Of a DNA stretch of 64,000 nt, positions 1 to 11,394 are shown in pieces. Origin of the DNA: Rhodotorula mucilaginosa (taxonomy: Eukaryota; Basidiomycota; Microbotryomycetes; Sporidiobolales; Sporidiobolaceae); the NCBI GenBank assembly GCA_034406715.1, contig CP137868.1, forward strand, positions 434,001 to 498,000, written 5' to 3'. A program made the position numbers and the translations under genes. The notes beneath the pieces are model-generated. The model made no database searches. It saw nothing but the letters and a program-made list of their open reading frames with translations, and was not told the DNA's origin. The number at the start of each line of letters is the position of its first letter. Within the stretch, counting starts at the first letter, position 1.

Positions 1-471
1 CAGACTGTGAGTTTGACGCGTGTTGTCTGTCCGGCCAGCGCAGCGCTAATCCGTCCGCGCTCCAGCGTCAAGCGTTCCGCAACTTCAAGGCAGTGCTCGC
101 CGCTTCCGGATGCCAGGTCACGGATGTCGTCAAGACGACCGTATTCCTGCAGTCCCTCGGCGACTTTGCCAAGGTGCGTTTCGCAGACGAGCAATGGAAG
201 CGCGACCTTCACCGGAAAGCGCAGACGTGCGGCAGCGCGCTGACAACGATCAACGCTCTGCCCATGCAACAATAACCACAGGTCAACGAAATCTATGCAG
301 AGATCTTTGGCGACCACAAGCCGGCTCGCTCATGTGTCGAGGTGCGTTCACTAATCAGATTCGCAATGGGCCGCCAACTGAACCGATTGTCGTGCTTCGC
401 GCGCTGCTTAGGTCGCCAAGCTTCCGTTGGGCGTTCTTTTCGAGATCGAGGGCATCGCTGCACGCAAGTAG
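1..471 (+). CDS. RidA/YjgF (YER057c/UK114) family protein, C-terminal part, 5' truncated by window edge
   Basis: This is the 3' part of a RidA-family gene. The family hydrolyses reactive enamine/imine intermediates of amino-acid metabolism; the yeast members are Hmf1 and Mmf1. Visible exons are about 1-6, 66-173, 282-341 and 412-471. They encode RQAFRNFKAVLAASGC, then VVKTTVFLQSLGDFAKVN, EIYAEIFGDHKPARSCVEV and AKLPLGVLFEIEGIAARK before TAG at 469-471. The KTTVFL core, the Y-x3-F-x-x-H-x-P-AR-x-C-V-E stretch and the L-P-x-G-x-L-x-E-I-E-x-I-A ending are family hallmarks, including the conserved Arg of the active-site cleft. Introns start with GTGAGT/GTGCGT and end with CAG/TAG. The N-terminal third lies outside the window, so cytosolic versus mitochondrial form cannot be decided. 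Confidence 0.9.
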
Positions 472-1182
472 AGGCCACAGGCGCACCCGGACGGGTGACT
501 GCAACAGATCTGTGGAAAGATCCTTGCGCACGCTGTTCGGAACAGATTGGGCCCCAAAGTCCAAGCTTTTTCAGCTGCTTCGGTACCACAGCGAGCGATG
601 ACTATGCATGTACGCCATATCTTATGAGCTGAGGTTCGATAAGCATTACCCGTGCATGAAAGGATGCCGTCTTCGCGGTGACTGCGGATCAATCAGCTTG
701 AGTCGACGTCTGCTTCTGAACTTTGCTCTCGCCAAGGTTCGCATATAACGTACAGTATGTGTGCGTACAGCCTCTTTGTCCCCCAACCGACCTCAACAGG
801 CAGCTGATCTTATCCCTGCTGCATGTGGCGTGACCCAGGCGGATGAGAGAGATGCCTTTTTTGCATGCACATGACCAGCTTCTTACCCAGTTTTCTCGCT
901 TCACAGACGTCGGATTTGCATCGGTATCAAAGGGAGGGCTTGCTTCATACCTCTGCTATGTACGACAGCTGATCCGAAGTCCTCCGAGGCTGACACCGTG
1001 ACGGGAGAAGGCGTCAAAGGCAAAGCGAGGAGAGGAGGATCGTGCGATTTTTTGTGGGGTAAAAGCTGCGGGCGCCATCAGCTGCAGCAGCTGTGGGCGG
1101 TGAACTTCTCTCGAGAGCAGAATCTCCTCCTCCGCTCTTCTCTTCCTCCTCATAGCCAAACGAGGAGAATCCGAGTCCAAGC
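472..1182. other. Intergenic region between RidA gene and GDH2
   Basis: About 710 bases between two genes of the same strand. It must hold the 3' end of the RidA transcript and the GDH2 promoter. I see no convincing coding exon, RNA gene or repeat; the reading frames across it are short and have no family signature. Confidence 0.6.
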
Positions 1183-4100
1183 ATGCCATCAGCCACCCTG
1201 AACCCGCCGTCTCCGCTGGAGCATCTCAAGGATCGCCTCGACGTTCCGAGAACTCCTTCTCCCGGTCAGTGATGTGCCTGCCACGCCCGCGCCCCGTGCA
1301 CTTGCGCTGACGGCCATTGCGAGCGATGCAGCACACGGCATCATCAAGCAAGATGACCTCGGTTACCGCACTGCACGCTTCGCCGGCAAGGACACCCACA
1401 AGGCGGCCGTGATCGACGTGCGTTTCCGAGTTCCGCCTACAGCTGCTCTCGTGCTGTTCCTTTTTTGATCGACAGACTCGCTGCTACACAGATCGTCGCG
1501 TCCAATGGCTTCCTTCCCGACGTGCTCGTGCAGAGCGAGTACGTTGATCCGCTCGCTCCCCCTCTCCGGCTTCCCGAACATTTCCGCATGTGAGCTGATC
1601 TTGACAATTTTCGCGCCTTCCGCAGGGTCGAGTGGTTCTACAGCCAGCTCGGTATCGACGACGGCTACTTCAGCCTAACGAACCCGCAAGAGGTCGCGGA
1701 CCACGTCGAAGTAGGTCATCACCCTGCTCATAACGCGTCGACGATCTCTCTAAATGACACATGATCCACAGAGTCTGTACGGCGCCAAAGTGCAAGCCCA
1801 CGCTAGCCATCAGGACTACCTCGAGATCAAGCTCGAGAAGGAAAGCGAGGTGAGTCGAGGCGGCCCTAACACACCATCGAAAAAGAACCGTTCGCTGGTT
1901 CTGACCCACCGTGCCTTGGCAGACATCCGCCGTCTACATCTACACCTCGCCGCCGGGCGTTTCGCTCAAGTCAGGCCCGCAGTACGAGCAGCGGATCGAC
2001 AATCAATATCTCGATGTCTCCACGCCTGAGAAGGGCTGGCGTCTCGAGTCGTACCGCGCTGCTCCGGCAGTTCCCGATCAGGCCAACGGTGACGGGACGC
2101 AGCTCGAGAGCGTCACGGCGCAGCTCCGATCTTACTTTGTCTCGGCCTGCGACTTTGCCGACTCGTCCCTCTCGCCGGAAGAGCTCGTCAAGCCCGGCGT
2201 CGACATCCGTCAGGTCGCGGACCGCACCTTCCTCGAGAAGGCGACCGACAACACGCTGGAGATGTACCAGGAGCTCATGGACGAGGCTCTTCGCCGCATG
2301 GGTCCGGTCGTCGCCGCGTACGATGTCGAGGGCAGCCGGGAACGCCGCATCGTCATCAGTTACCAGCAGGGCGGCACGCGGAGCTTCTTCTCGGCCCTGT
2401 CCGATCTGTACCACTCTTACGGGTTCTACTCCACCCGCAAATACGTTGGTACGTGTTCCAGCGACGAAGCTTACCGTTTGTGACTCGGGAGCGCTGACGC
2501 CATCTTGCACTCTCCCGCACAGAGAACTTCCGCAACGGCGTCACCATCATCTCGCTCTACCTCCATCCTCTTCAGGGCCCGCCGTCCGAGGCCAACATCC
2601 TGCAGATTATCAAGGAAGCTTCGCTCATCTGTGAGTTGCCAGTGTGGGCTCGTTTGCGCGTCTTGAGCTGACCCACCGCTTTGCAGATGTATTGCCGAGC
2701 AACCCTCTGTTCCTCGGCACCCAGCTGTCGGCGCAGGAGGCAACGTACGCCTACTCGGCATGGATCTTTGCGCAGCACTTCTTGAACCGCCTCGGACCGA
2801 CCTACTCGGCCCTCAAGGATCTCCTCAACGAGAACGACTCGGTCCAGGCTGGCGTCCTCAGCGACATCCGCGCGCGCCTGCGTCAGGAAACGTTCACTCG
2901 CGGTAGCATCCTCGAGGCCTTGCAGCAGTACCCGGATGTGATCCGTCTCGCCTACATCTCTTTCGCGTACAACCACTACTACAACGTCTTCGGCAACTCG
3001 CTCGTGTACGTGCCCCTTTTCTCGAAAGGCGATCTCCTGCTCATCCAGCTCGTACTCATCTCTTCCTTGACGCAGCCCGACTCTCTCGTACGCTCGCCTG
3101 CAGTCCGCCGAGGTCCTTAGCTCGGACCAGCTTCGTGCGCACATCAAGAAGAACGTCCTCAACAAGCACGACGCCCAGATCCTCGAGAGCCTCGTCACGT
3201 TCAACGACGCGATCCTCAAGACCAACTTCTTCACCAGCACCAAGGCTGCAATCTCCTTCCGCCTGAACCCGGACTTCCTGCCCGATAGCGAGTACCCGGT
3301 CCGCGCGTATGGCCTGTTCCTCGTTGTCGGAGACGGCTTCCGCGGTTTCCATCTCCGCATGAAGGTGAGCAACCGTTCCTTCAGCTACTCGTCACTTGCC
3401 AACTTTTCTAACTCGTGGGCCTGATCTCGATAGGACGTCGCTCGTGGCGGTCTCCGCATGGTCATGTCACGCAACCGCGAGAACTACTCGATCAACGTCC
3501 GCAACTTGTTCGACGAGGTCTACGGCCTCGCTTCCACACAGGCACTCAAGAACAAGGACATCCCGGAGGGCGGATCGAAGGGTGCTATCCTCCCGGACCT
3601 CGGCGCCAACCCCGAGACTGTCTTCAAGAAGTATGTCGATGCGCTCATCGATCTGCTGTTGCCGGGTCGTACTCCGGGCGTCAAGGATCGTATCGTCGAT
3701 CTGTACGGCAAGGAAGAGATTGTGAGTGCAAAGATCTTGCAGCGCTTTCTGCTTCATGTGCTGACCCTGCGCATCATCTTCAGCTCTTCTTCGGTCCGGA
3801 CGAGGGCACTGCCAACTACATGGCGTGGCTTGCGGATCACGCCCGTGCCCGCGGTGCTCCGTGGTGGAAGGCTGCGTCCACTGGCAAGCCCGCTTCGACG
3901 CACGGTGGCATGTAAGTTCATCGTTCCAGCAGCTCTCCCTACCGAGCTGACTCGTTCGGATTCCTCCGTCAGCCCTCACGACACCTACGCGATGACGAGC
4001 CGCTCTGTGCGTGGCTACACCACCGGCATCTACCGCAAGCTCGGGCTCAAGGAGGAAGAAGTCCGCAAAGTCCAGACTGGTGGACCCGACGGAGACCTCG

Positions 4101-5626
4101 GATCCAGTGCGTCTGACCTGACGCGCGCGCGCTCTCCGAGTCTTGGCTGACCGAAGCACTCGTACCCAAACAGACGAAATCCTGCTTTCGAAGGACAAGA
4201 CCGTCACGAGTAAGCCAGCCACCGCGCGTACTAAGCCAGGCAGAACTGCGCACTGACGACCAGAATAATCCGCAGTCATTGACGGATCTGGCACTCTCCA
4301 CGACCCGAATGGCCTTGACCGATCGGAGCTCGTCCGCCTCGCCCGTGCTCGTCTCATGGTCAAGGAATTCGACCGCTCCAAGCTCGGCAAGGATGGCTAC
4401 CTCGTCCTCGTCGACGACCGCGATATTCAGTTGCCCAGTAAGCCTCCTTTGAACCCGTGATCTTGGGGATGCGAACTCTGACACAAGTCTTTGCAGACGG
4501 CGAAATTGTGGTCGACGGAACCGACTTCCGTAACGGCGCGCACCTTCGTTACAAGGCCGACATCTTTGTTCCTTGCGGCGGTCGTCCGGAATCGGTCAAC
4601 GTGAACAACGTCCACCAGCTTTGGGATGCCGAGGGTGTTCCTTTCTTCAAGTACATTGTCGAAGGGTACGTCGCACCTCTTTGACTCTTCCCTTCGCTTC
4701 GAGGCACTAACCGCTGTTGGCCTCATCCAGCGCGAACTTGTTCATCACTCAAGGTGCTCGTCTACAACTCGAGAAGAAAGGAGGTGAGACGCACCGAAGG
4801 ACCACGCTGTCCAACCGTGCAACGACTGACGGGTCGGGATATGCTGTGCAGTCATTCTCTACCGCGATGCCTCGGCAAACAAGGGCGGAGTCACCTCTTC
4901 CAGTCTCGAAGTTCTCGCCGGCATGGCGCTGAATGACGAGGAATACTTGAGCCTCATGTGCTCGCCTCCTGGCCAGGGTGAGCTTGATCCGACTGGCGTG
5001 CCGTGAGGATCTGCGGTGCTGACTTTCTCGCTCGATCAGGCCCTTCCGAATTTTACCAGCAATACGTCGAGTCGATCCAGCAGACGAGTGCGTGCCAAGT
5101 CGTGGCTTGCCCGGAGACTCTCTGCTGACTCTTACTTTTCCCCCGGTGCGCAGTCTTTGACAACGCCACCTACGAGTTCGAGACCATCTGGCAGGCTCAC
5201 GAGAAGACCGGACGACCTTTCACCCTGTGCGTTCGCGAGATTGCGCTAACGCCGAATTGCCAAAGACTGACGAGATTGTGTCGTATAGTCTCTCCGACGA
5301 CCTGTCCCGCAAGCTCGTCCAGCTGCAGAGCGAGATGGAGCTCTCGACCCTTTACGACGATGAGCAGCTTCGCCGATCTGGTGAGTCGCCGTCCGCGCTT
5401 CGGCTTCCTCGCTCGACGCTCATCTCCCCCTCCCTCCACAGTCATGTCCCGTGCATTGCCGGCCAAGCTTCTGGAGCACTGCGGCCTCGACACCATCCTC
5501 GCACGACTCCCGGACGCGTACAAGCACTCGATGTTCGCTTCATACGTCGCCGCTCACTTCGTCTACACGTACGGTATCGACGCGAGCCCGATCGAGTTCT
5601 TCTTCTACATGCGACAGCTGCAGTAG
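1183..5626 (+). CDS. GDH2: NAD-specific glutamate dehydrogenase (large fungal type)
   Basis: Gdh2 oxidatively deaminates glutamate to 2-oxoglutarate with NAD+, feeding carbon to the TCA cycle and releasing ammonium. It is the large (about 1,000-residue) enzyme, not the small NADP-GDH. The gene has many short introns. Exon 1 is 1183-1264, with ATG in MPSATLNPPSPLEHLK; the next exon starts at 1332. N-terminal blocks read VEWFYSQLGIDDGYFSLTN and SLYGAKVQAHASHQDYLEIK. The catalytic half contains MKDVARGGLRMVMSRNRENY, IPEGGSKGAILPDLGANP, LFFGPDEGTANYMAWLADHA, a Lys-rich STGKPASTHGGIPHDTYAM segment and the nucleotide fold ending near FITQGARL. The C-terminus YGIDASPIEFFFYMRQLQ precedes TAG at 5624-5626. 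All expected blocks are present in order and the gene looks intact. It converges on the CCDC25 homologue. Confidence 0.95.
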
Positions 5627-6306
5627 GGGATAGGCAAATCCTTCCCCCCGCCCCCATTCTCGAAAGAGTAATCTTTAGGGCCTTTCGTTCCCAGGGCACC
5701 TTTTTCCACGGACCCTTCCCCTCTTCATTTTGTGCACTACGTAGACTTCTCAGCAGTCCGCAATCGACTTTATGCGTACATCGCTCCAGGTGTACTGTGA
5801 GGGGGGCAGGGTTCGAGAGGCGAGAAAGTGAGCTGCGGAGCAGAAATGAAGTTCACCGACCCGCCGGAGTCTCGCTGCTTAGCACACTAGCGGCACACGT
5901 TATTGCACGGCACGATGCCGCGGTCTTTCTCTTTGCCCTGCAGATGCAGAGGGAAGCGATGAACGGGTCCGGAGAGAGGGAGAGAAAGAGCGCAGAGGCG
6001 AGACACCGCCGCCGGTTAGCTCCCTACATGCTCGTTCGACGCTGTACAGTGCGGACACGGTGTCGGAGGAGATTGACATGCTAAGGGGTAGCGATATGCA
6101 CACGAGGCGATCATGCAAGGCTGGCGTGACTGCGACAGTCTACAACGTATGCGACTCAAGCTCACCAAGGCGACCTGGCGGATTTGATTTGCAACAGGAT
6201 ATACAGAGAGAACTCTGCCTGGAGAAAGACCGTGCCTCAATGCGCAGGGCCTGAGTTGCCTAGCGCTGCAGTCTATGCCTAACGCGTTGTCCTCCAACCA
6301 CGACGA
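5627..6306. other. Intergenic region between convergent GDH2 and CCDC25-like gene
   Basis: About 680 bases between two converging genes, so it should hold both 3' untranslated regions. A pyrimidine-rich patch follows the GDH2 stop. No reading frame here has splice-supported or family-like coding content. Confidence 0.6.
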
Positions 6307-7379
6307 TCACTGACGACAGCAAGAAAGGAGGTCTCAGCCTGCAGAAGGTGGGTTTCGGACACGTCCTGCTTGCTGCAGTCCTTGCTCACCATAAAGTCCT
6401 CGTTTGGATCAAACTGCACGACGCGCGGTGGGACTCGGATGTTCAGCGTCGAACAGCAAAAGAAGGTGAGTAGGAACAAGCCACTCACATCGCCCTCAGG
6501 CCGGCTCGCCTCCCATTGCTCCTCCTCCCACTCGTGCGAGCCGGGCTGCGCATGTAACCGCGCATAGTCACGGGCTTGCGCCTCCGCCTTCCGCTGTCGT
6601 GCCAAGAGGAGATCTTGATTTTTCAGCTTGTTTGCTGCTTCGCGTTTCTTCCGGTTCTCCTCGCGCTCGCGCTCCACCTTCTCCGCCTCGTGGTCGACTT
6701 GTCGCTCCTGCTTGGTCTTGCTAGAAGCGCTTGGTCCGACCATCAGCACAGTGCAGGGAAAGCCTCTGCGGAGGCAAGGCCGCAAACTTACTTTAGCCGG
6801 TTGACAATCGCGTTGACTCGTTCTTCGATCCGGAAACGTTTGACCAAGCGGTCGTTGTGGAAGGAGACGGATCCAGTGGCGTAATCACCGCGTTTGAGGA
6901 TGTTGGAGGCGGGCGTGTAGATGACGGTGACGGGTTGCTTATTCCCTTGGATCGACCCCGCCTTGACGAGCTGTCCAGCGTCGACCAGCAACGGCTCTGG
7001 AATCGATTCCCACGACATGCCCTCCGGCATGCGAATATAGATGTGCGGACTTGAGAGTTTCTGCGGTCATGAGAACGATGAGCCAACAACTCGAGATCAT
7101 CCGGTATGGACGCCAACCTACGTCCACGTGGACCCAGACATCGCGGTCGATATAGTATCTCAGAAGCTCCTCATCTGCACGGCGTGAGCCATCAGATCCG
7201 CCTCGTATCGAAGGCTGGAACCGAAAAATTCGACGTACTCTCGAACTGTGCGACGAAAGATCAGCTGCCGCTTCTCGATTCAAGGACGCGGGGCGGGGGG
7301 TACTCACTTTATCTTTGCCGGCATATATCACGACTGGCCGGTCCTCGCCCAGCGCCGCTGAGCGGTAGTACAGCACCAT
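6307..7379 (-). CDS. CCDC25/Jlp2 homologue (NFACT-R, DUF814 domain)
   Basis: Homologue of human CCDC25 and yeast Jlp2. The N-terminal NFACT-R (DUF814) domain is followed by a charged coiled coil. Human CCDC25 is reported as a DNA/NET-sensing membrane protein; the fungal role is unclear. Exon 1 (7308-7379) gives MVLYYRSAALGEDRPVVIYA-GKDK. A 7-nt exon at 7239-7245 and an exon starting at 7174 restore KFENEELLRYYIDRDVWVHVD, then KLSSPHIYIRMPEGMSW, LVKAGSIQGNKQPVTVIYTP and RIEERVNAIVNRLKKTKQER. The helix EREENRKKREAANKLKNQ follows. The end is FDPNEDFM (24-nt exon 6390-6413), then an intron (6310-6389) and TGA alone. CCDC25 proteins also end in a DEFM-like motif, which supports this model. Gene and order are secure; the exact small exons are my reconstruction. 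Confidence 0.88.
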
Positions 7380-7785
7380 TGACGTTCAAAACGACGGCTG
7401 CGATGAGACGGCTGCGATGAGACGGGCCCGACGAAAGAGGGTGGTCGATCAGAGCGGACTGGTCGGGAAAGCCGGGTCCGTTTGTGCACGCGTGCGAGCT
7501 GGAACTCGGCCGTCGTTTGCGAGCGCTACTAGGCGGAGAGCAAGTCCCGAAAGTGAAATTTCCCGGCAGAGCCTCAAGTTCACCCTCGTACCGCACACCA
7601 GCGGAACTATGTAACAAACGAGCAAAGGACGTCGAGATGTGAGAACATTACAGAAGAAAAGAAATAGGTACAAGGCAAGGGGAAGTAAGTAAGGAGAGGA
7701 GAGGAGAATGATGAGAAACAGACGACATGTCGATCAGCAGATACGGATGAGCATGGGGGACGATACAGAGATGAGGAGAGCCACT
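7380..7785. other. Spacer between FZO1 stop and CCDC25-like start
   Basis: About 400 bases between two minus-strand genes. It holds the FZO1 3' end and the CCDC25-like promoter. A purine-rich run (7660-7710, plus strand) is the only feature I notice; no coding signal is visible. Confidence 0.6.
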
Positions 7786-10700
7786 TCAAAGTGCGATTGC
7801 CTGGACAGCGTTGTCGCTGGTCTTGACGCTGTGTTCGAACTCGTTGAGGAACTCGAGAGCACGTTCGGCACGAGCGACGACGCCTTCGACCTCCTTGCGT
7901 TCGGCCGCCGACTGGTCCAGCGCAGCGCGGAAGCGCTCGCGCAAGTCCCATCCGGCGAGGCGAAGAACCTTGCGCACTTCCCGAGAGATCCGATCGGAAT
8001 GGGCGGACGCGAACGTGACGGGTTGCGCGGACGGATCGGACGTTGTCGGCGAGAGGGCGAGAGCGAGCTTGCGACCAATGTTGCGCGGGATAGCGCGCGG
8101 CAAGTCGACGATGACGTACACGACGAGTCCGATGGCTGGTGTGGAAGGGAGTCAGCATCAAGTGCGGAAATGAGGGAGAAACGAAAGGCAAAAAACTTAC
8201 TGAGTACGCCGATGACTGGACCCGCCCACTTGCGCGCCTGCTTGCTGCCGAGCACTTCGATGATCCGCGTCAAACTGCTCATCGTGCCCCGAATGCCGAT
8301 CAGGCGAGAGCCAATCATGCCGACACTGCCCAGACCGAGGCCGACGATGGTGCCCTTCTCGACAATGTCGTCCTCGATCGCCTTGGGTTGCGGCCGACCA
8401 CGGAGCACCGCACTGTGCGAAGACATGCGTTCGAGATCGAACAGGTCAAAGAACGAGACGTCAAAGTCGGTCGCAGACCAGTTGACGCCGAGTCCGGCCG
8501 CGCCGAGTCCGAGACCCGTCGAGACGCCGCGCGCAGCGAGACGACCGACTCCGCGGCGACGCTTCGCAAACATGACCTCGGGCCGGAACACCCGAGCGGC
8601 CTTCTGCCGCTGCTGCTCCGCGGTCGGCTGCTCGCCCACCTCGGAAAGGTACTTGTCGCCGAGATCAGTCATGACCGTCTTGACGCCGGCGGCGGTCTCG
8701 GCGCGGGCGTCATCTTCGGCAGCACGGACCTCGGCCTCCAGGGCGCGGACGAGCGTCTTCTTGACGTCGGATGCCCATTCCCAGATGCCGAACAAGCCCG
8801 GATACGGCGGAAGCTGGGCAGGTCCCTCGAACGAGTCTGAACTCTCGAACGCAGGGCGAGCGTCGGCGTCCGCAACCGAAGCTTGCGGCGGGACAGGCTT
8901 GCCGTCGTAGATGAACGACAAGGCACGGTCGAGTCGGGACCACGCCGCGCTCTTGACTTTGTCGACGACCGTCTCCTCGACACGGTCGACGCCTTCTTCG
9001 ACCTCGTCCCGCTGAGCCGATAGCCGCTCGTGAATGGGTCGGATCCGCTCGAGCTCCCGCAGTGCGTTCGCGAGCTCCTCGTTGGCGGCGATCACGTTGG
9101 CGGAGGCCAGAGTCGAGAGATCGGCAAGCAGGTTGAGGAGGTAGTGCTTGGCCGGCGCGAGCTTTGACTGCGACCGCTTCAGGAGCACGAACGAGCGCAG
9201 GGACTGCTCGAGGTGATCGAACGGACTCGGCTCGGCAGACTCGCCCTGAACTGCCGGCGACGACGAAGCCACGGCGGGGTCCGCATCGTCCTCCACGTGC
9301 TCGGCCGCGTCGACAAAGTGGACGAGCTCGGCGCGGTTCTCCCACGTCGCGGGCGAGAGCTGCTTGATCTGCTCGCCGACGATGCGCATACACCGCGCCT
9401 TGTCGCGGATACCGCCCCACTTGTTGACGACGATAAAGACGAACGCCTTTTCGCGACTGGCGTTCCACAGGAACTCTTTGGCGGACAAGGTAAAGTGGTT
9501 CTCTGCCGAGACGACAAAGACGATGACGTCGATCTCTGACTGGCGGGCAAAGAGGGCTGTGGTGGAAAGAGTGTCGCGGTTGAGGCCGGGCGCGTCGATG
9601 AGCGAGATGTCGACGAGGCCGTTCTTGAGGAACGAGGTGCTCGCCTCTTCGTCTTGGCCGTCTGCCGGCGTACGGTTGTCGTGCACGTACGCCTTGACAA
9701 AGTGATACTCGCCAGTCATCTCCTGGACGTCGTACACCTGCTCCAACGGGTAGACATCGAACGTCTGCGCATCCGCACGGTCGTACTTCTCGAGGTCGCG
9801 AATGGCGTGCAGTTCCTCGCGACCTCCGTTCGCGCCGGCGTCGACGACCTCGCAGAAGACGGTCGTGCACGGCTGCTGGTCCCACGGCATGACCTCGCGG
9901 CGAAGGAGCGCGTTGACGAGGGTCGACTTGCCGGCGTTGAGGTCACCGGTGACGAGCACTCGCGAAGATGAATCGAGCACGCGAGTCCTCAAGGAGGCGA
10001 GGTGGCCGACAGAGCTGGACAAGCGGCGCGACAAGAGTTGGGAGAGGGTCGAGAGGGAGAGCGAAGGGATCAAGGCGGGCAGCTGCGCAGCCGAGGTACT
10101 CGGGTGACCCATCTTGAGATCGAGCGAGAGAATCGAGAGTGGGTGTGCAGGCGCGACCGGTACGTCCGACTTTGGAAGGAAGGTGTCGGTTCCCGAGGTC
10201 GACTGCGCGCGAACGATGTCGGGGCGGCCCGCACTGGCCGCATCTCCCTCTTCTTCGCGGATGCTAGCGGGGCGGACTGACATGCTGCGACGGAGCGCGT
10301 CCTCGCGCGGCGATTTAGGTCCCTTGCCTGACGTCGACGCTGCCGCTGGAGGGGTGCTCATCGACCGGTGCGGGACCGGGGCATCGACCGTGGAAACTCC
10401 GAGCTGGTGGGGATAGTGGACCGTCCCTGTGAGGCAGCAGGACCATCAGTACCGATTGCGTCTGGCGGACGTGACTTCCGAAGGTTGGCAGGCAGGGGGG
10501 GGGGGGGAAAGACTGCTTGATCCGCGCCGTACGCGGCTGCACGATGACTGGCCAAGTCGTGGCGTAGACTCACATTTGCTCTGATTGAAGGAAGAAAGGC
10601 TCTTGACGAGTTTGGTGCTCTCGTCGAGCGATGCGACGAGGCTGTCGGCGATCAAGGGAACAGACAATCAACATTCGCTCTGGCGAGCCTCAAGTCCCGC

Positions 10701-10969
10701 GACCAGATCGGGCGGGGATTCACTCACAGTTCGCGATTCTCGGCAAACGCCTTTTGCTCGGCCTCGTGTCGCTTTGCAATCTCGTCGTCCGAACCAGCCC
10801 ACGCCTTGCCGAACAGGGCCGCGAGTTTGTCGCTGCTCATGCTCGATGAGCTCAGGAGCGACGTGCGCCGCGAGACCGGAGCCGGTCGCGCCGCCGCAGT
10901 GTTGCCTGCATCGGCGAACGGGAACTCTTGCGGCTCTTGAGCGGCCAGGCGGAGTGGCGCCGACTGCAT
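7786..10969 (-). CDS. FZO1: Mitofusin, outer mitochondrial membrane fusion GTPase
   Basis: Fzo1 is a dynamin-like GTPase that tethers and fuses mitochondrial outer membranes. I read four exons (10728-10969, 10574-10641, 8201-10426, 7786-8135), giving about 961 residues. The N-terminal region is disordered. The GTPase domain has P-loop GDLNAGKSTLVNALL, then CTTVFCEVVDAG, and the G3 segment DISLIDAPGLNRDTL. The G4 position reads VVNKWGGIRDK, where most members have Asp after NKx/NRx. Coiled coils flank two near-consecutive hydrophobic segments, TIVGLGLGSVGMIGSRLIGI and WAGPVIGVLTIGLVVYVIVD; the latter spans the last intron. These are the two membrane passes typical of Fzo1. ATG at 10967-10969 (MQSAPLRLA) is the first in frame; MSSDKLAALFGK, about 43 codons later, is an alternative. 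An intron carries 13 consecutive G (plus strand). Confidence 0.92.
10495..10507. repeat. Homopolymer G run in FZO1 intron
   Basis: Thirteen consecutive G (plus strand), lying in the second FZO1 intron, between exons 10574-10641 and 8201-10426. Length is likely to vary between strains or by sequencing error; it does not affect the reading frame. Confidence 0.9.
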
Positions 10970-11394
10970 GACCTGGGGGCGAGATCGGGAAGGGACGGGG
11001 CCGAGGCGGGCGCGTCTGCCTTGTTGTGGCGAACTGGCGAGGTCGAGTGAGATGAGGCCAAGTGAGGCCAAAGCCTTTGTATTGTCGTCAGTGACTTTGT
11101 ATAGAACGCACCGGGCCTTGACGCAGCGAGAGCTAGATGCGAGACGCTGTGCGGTCAGCAGACTCGCCTTCTCGCTTCAACGCATCCTACCTTTTCTCTC
11201 ACCAGAATGAGGCAAGAAAGGGATTGCCGGGGGGACCACATCACAAGCTAAGACTACAAGCAGGCACTTCGCAAAGGAGGGAGGGGTAGCAGCACCGCGG
11301 TCCGAAAACCCTCGGCACCGCGCCACCCACCGCCTTCGCAGAAAGAGGAAAAAGAGGAGGGGGATCAAGAACGGCTCAAGCTGCGCGGCGCGCC
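10970..11394. other. Spacer between NOT2 stop and FZO1 start
   Basis: About 425 bases with the NOT2 3' end and the FZO1 promoter. The upstream frame of FZO1 stays open for part of it (reading ASLGLISLDLASSPQQG) but has no ATG, so it is more likely 5' untranslated sequence. No other feature is seen. Confidence 0.6.

Noticed and set aside
7811-8910. Long plus-strand frames opposite FZO1
   Set aside because: They mirror the strong codon bias of the minus-strand gene and cross its introns without splice logic.
11041-11071. Upstream extension of FZO1 to a TTG start
   Set aside because: Non-ATG initiation is unlikely here and the added residues are not conserved to my knowledge; ATG at 10967-10969 is preferred.
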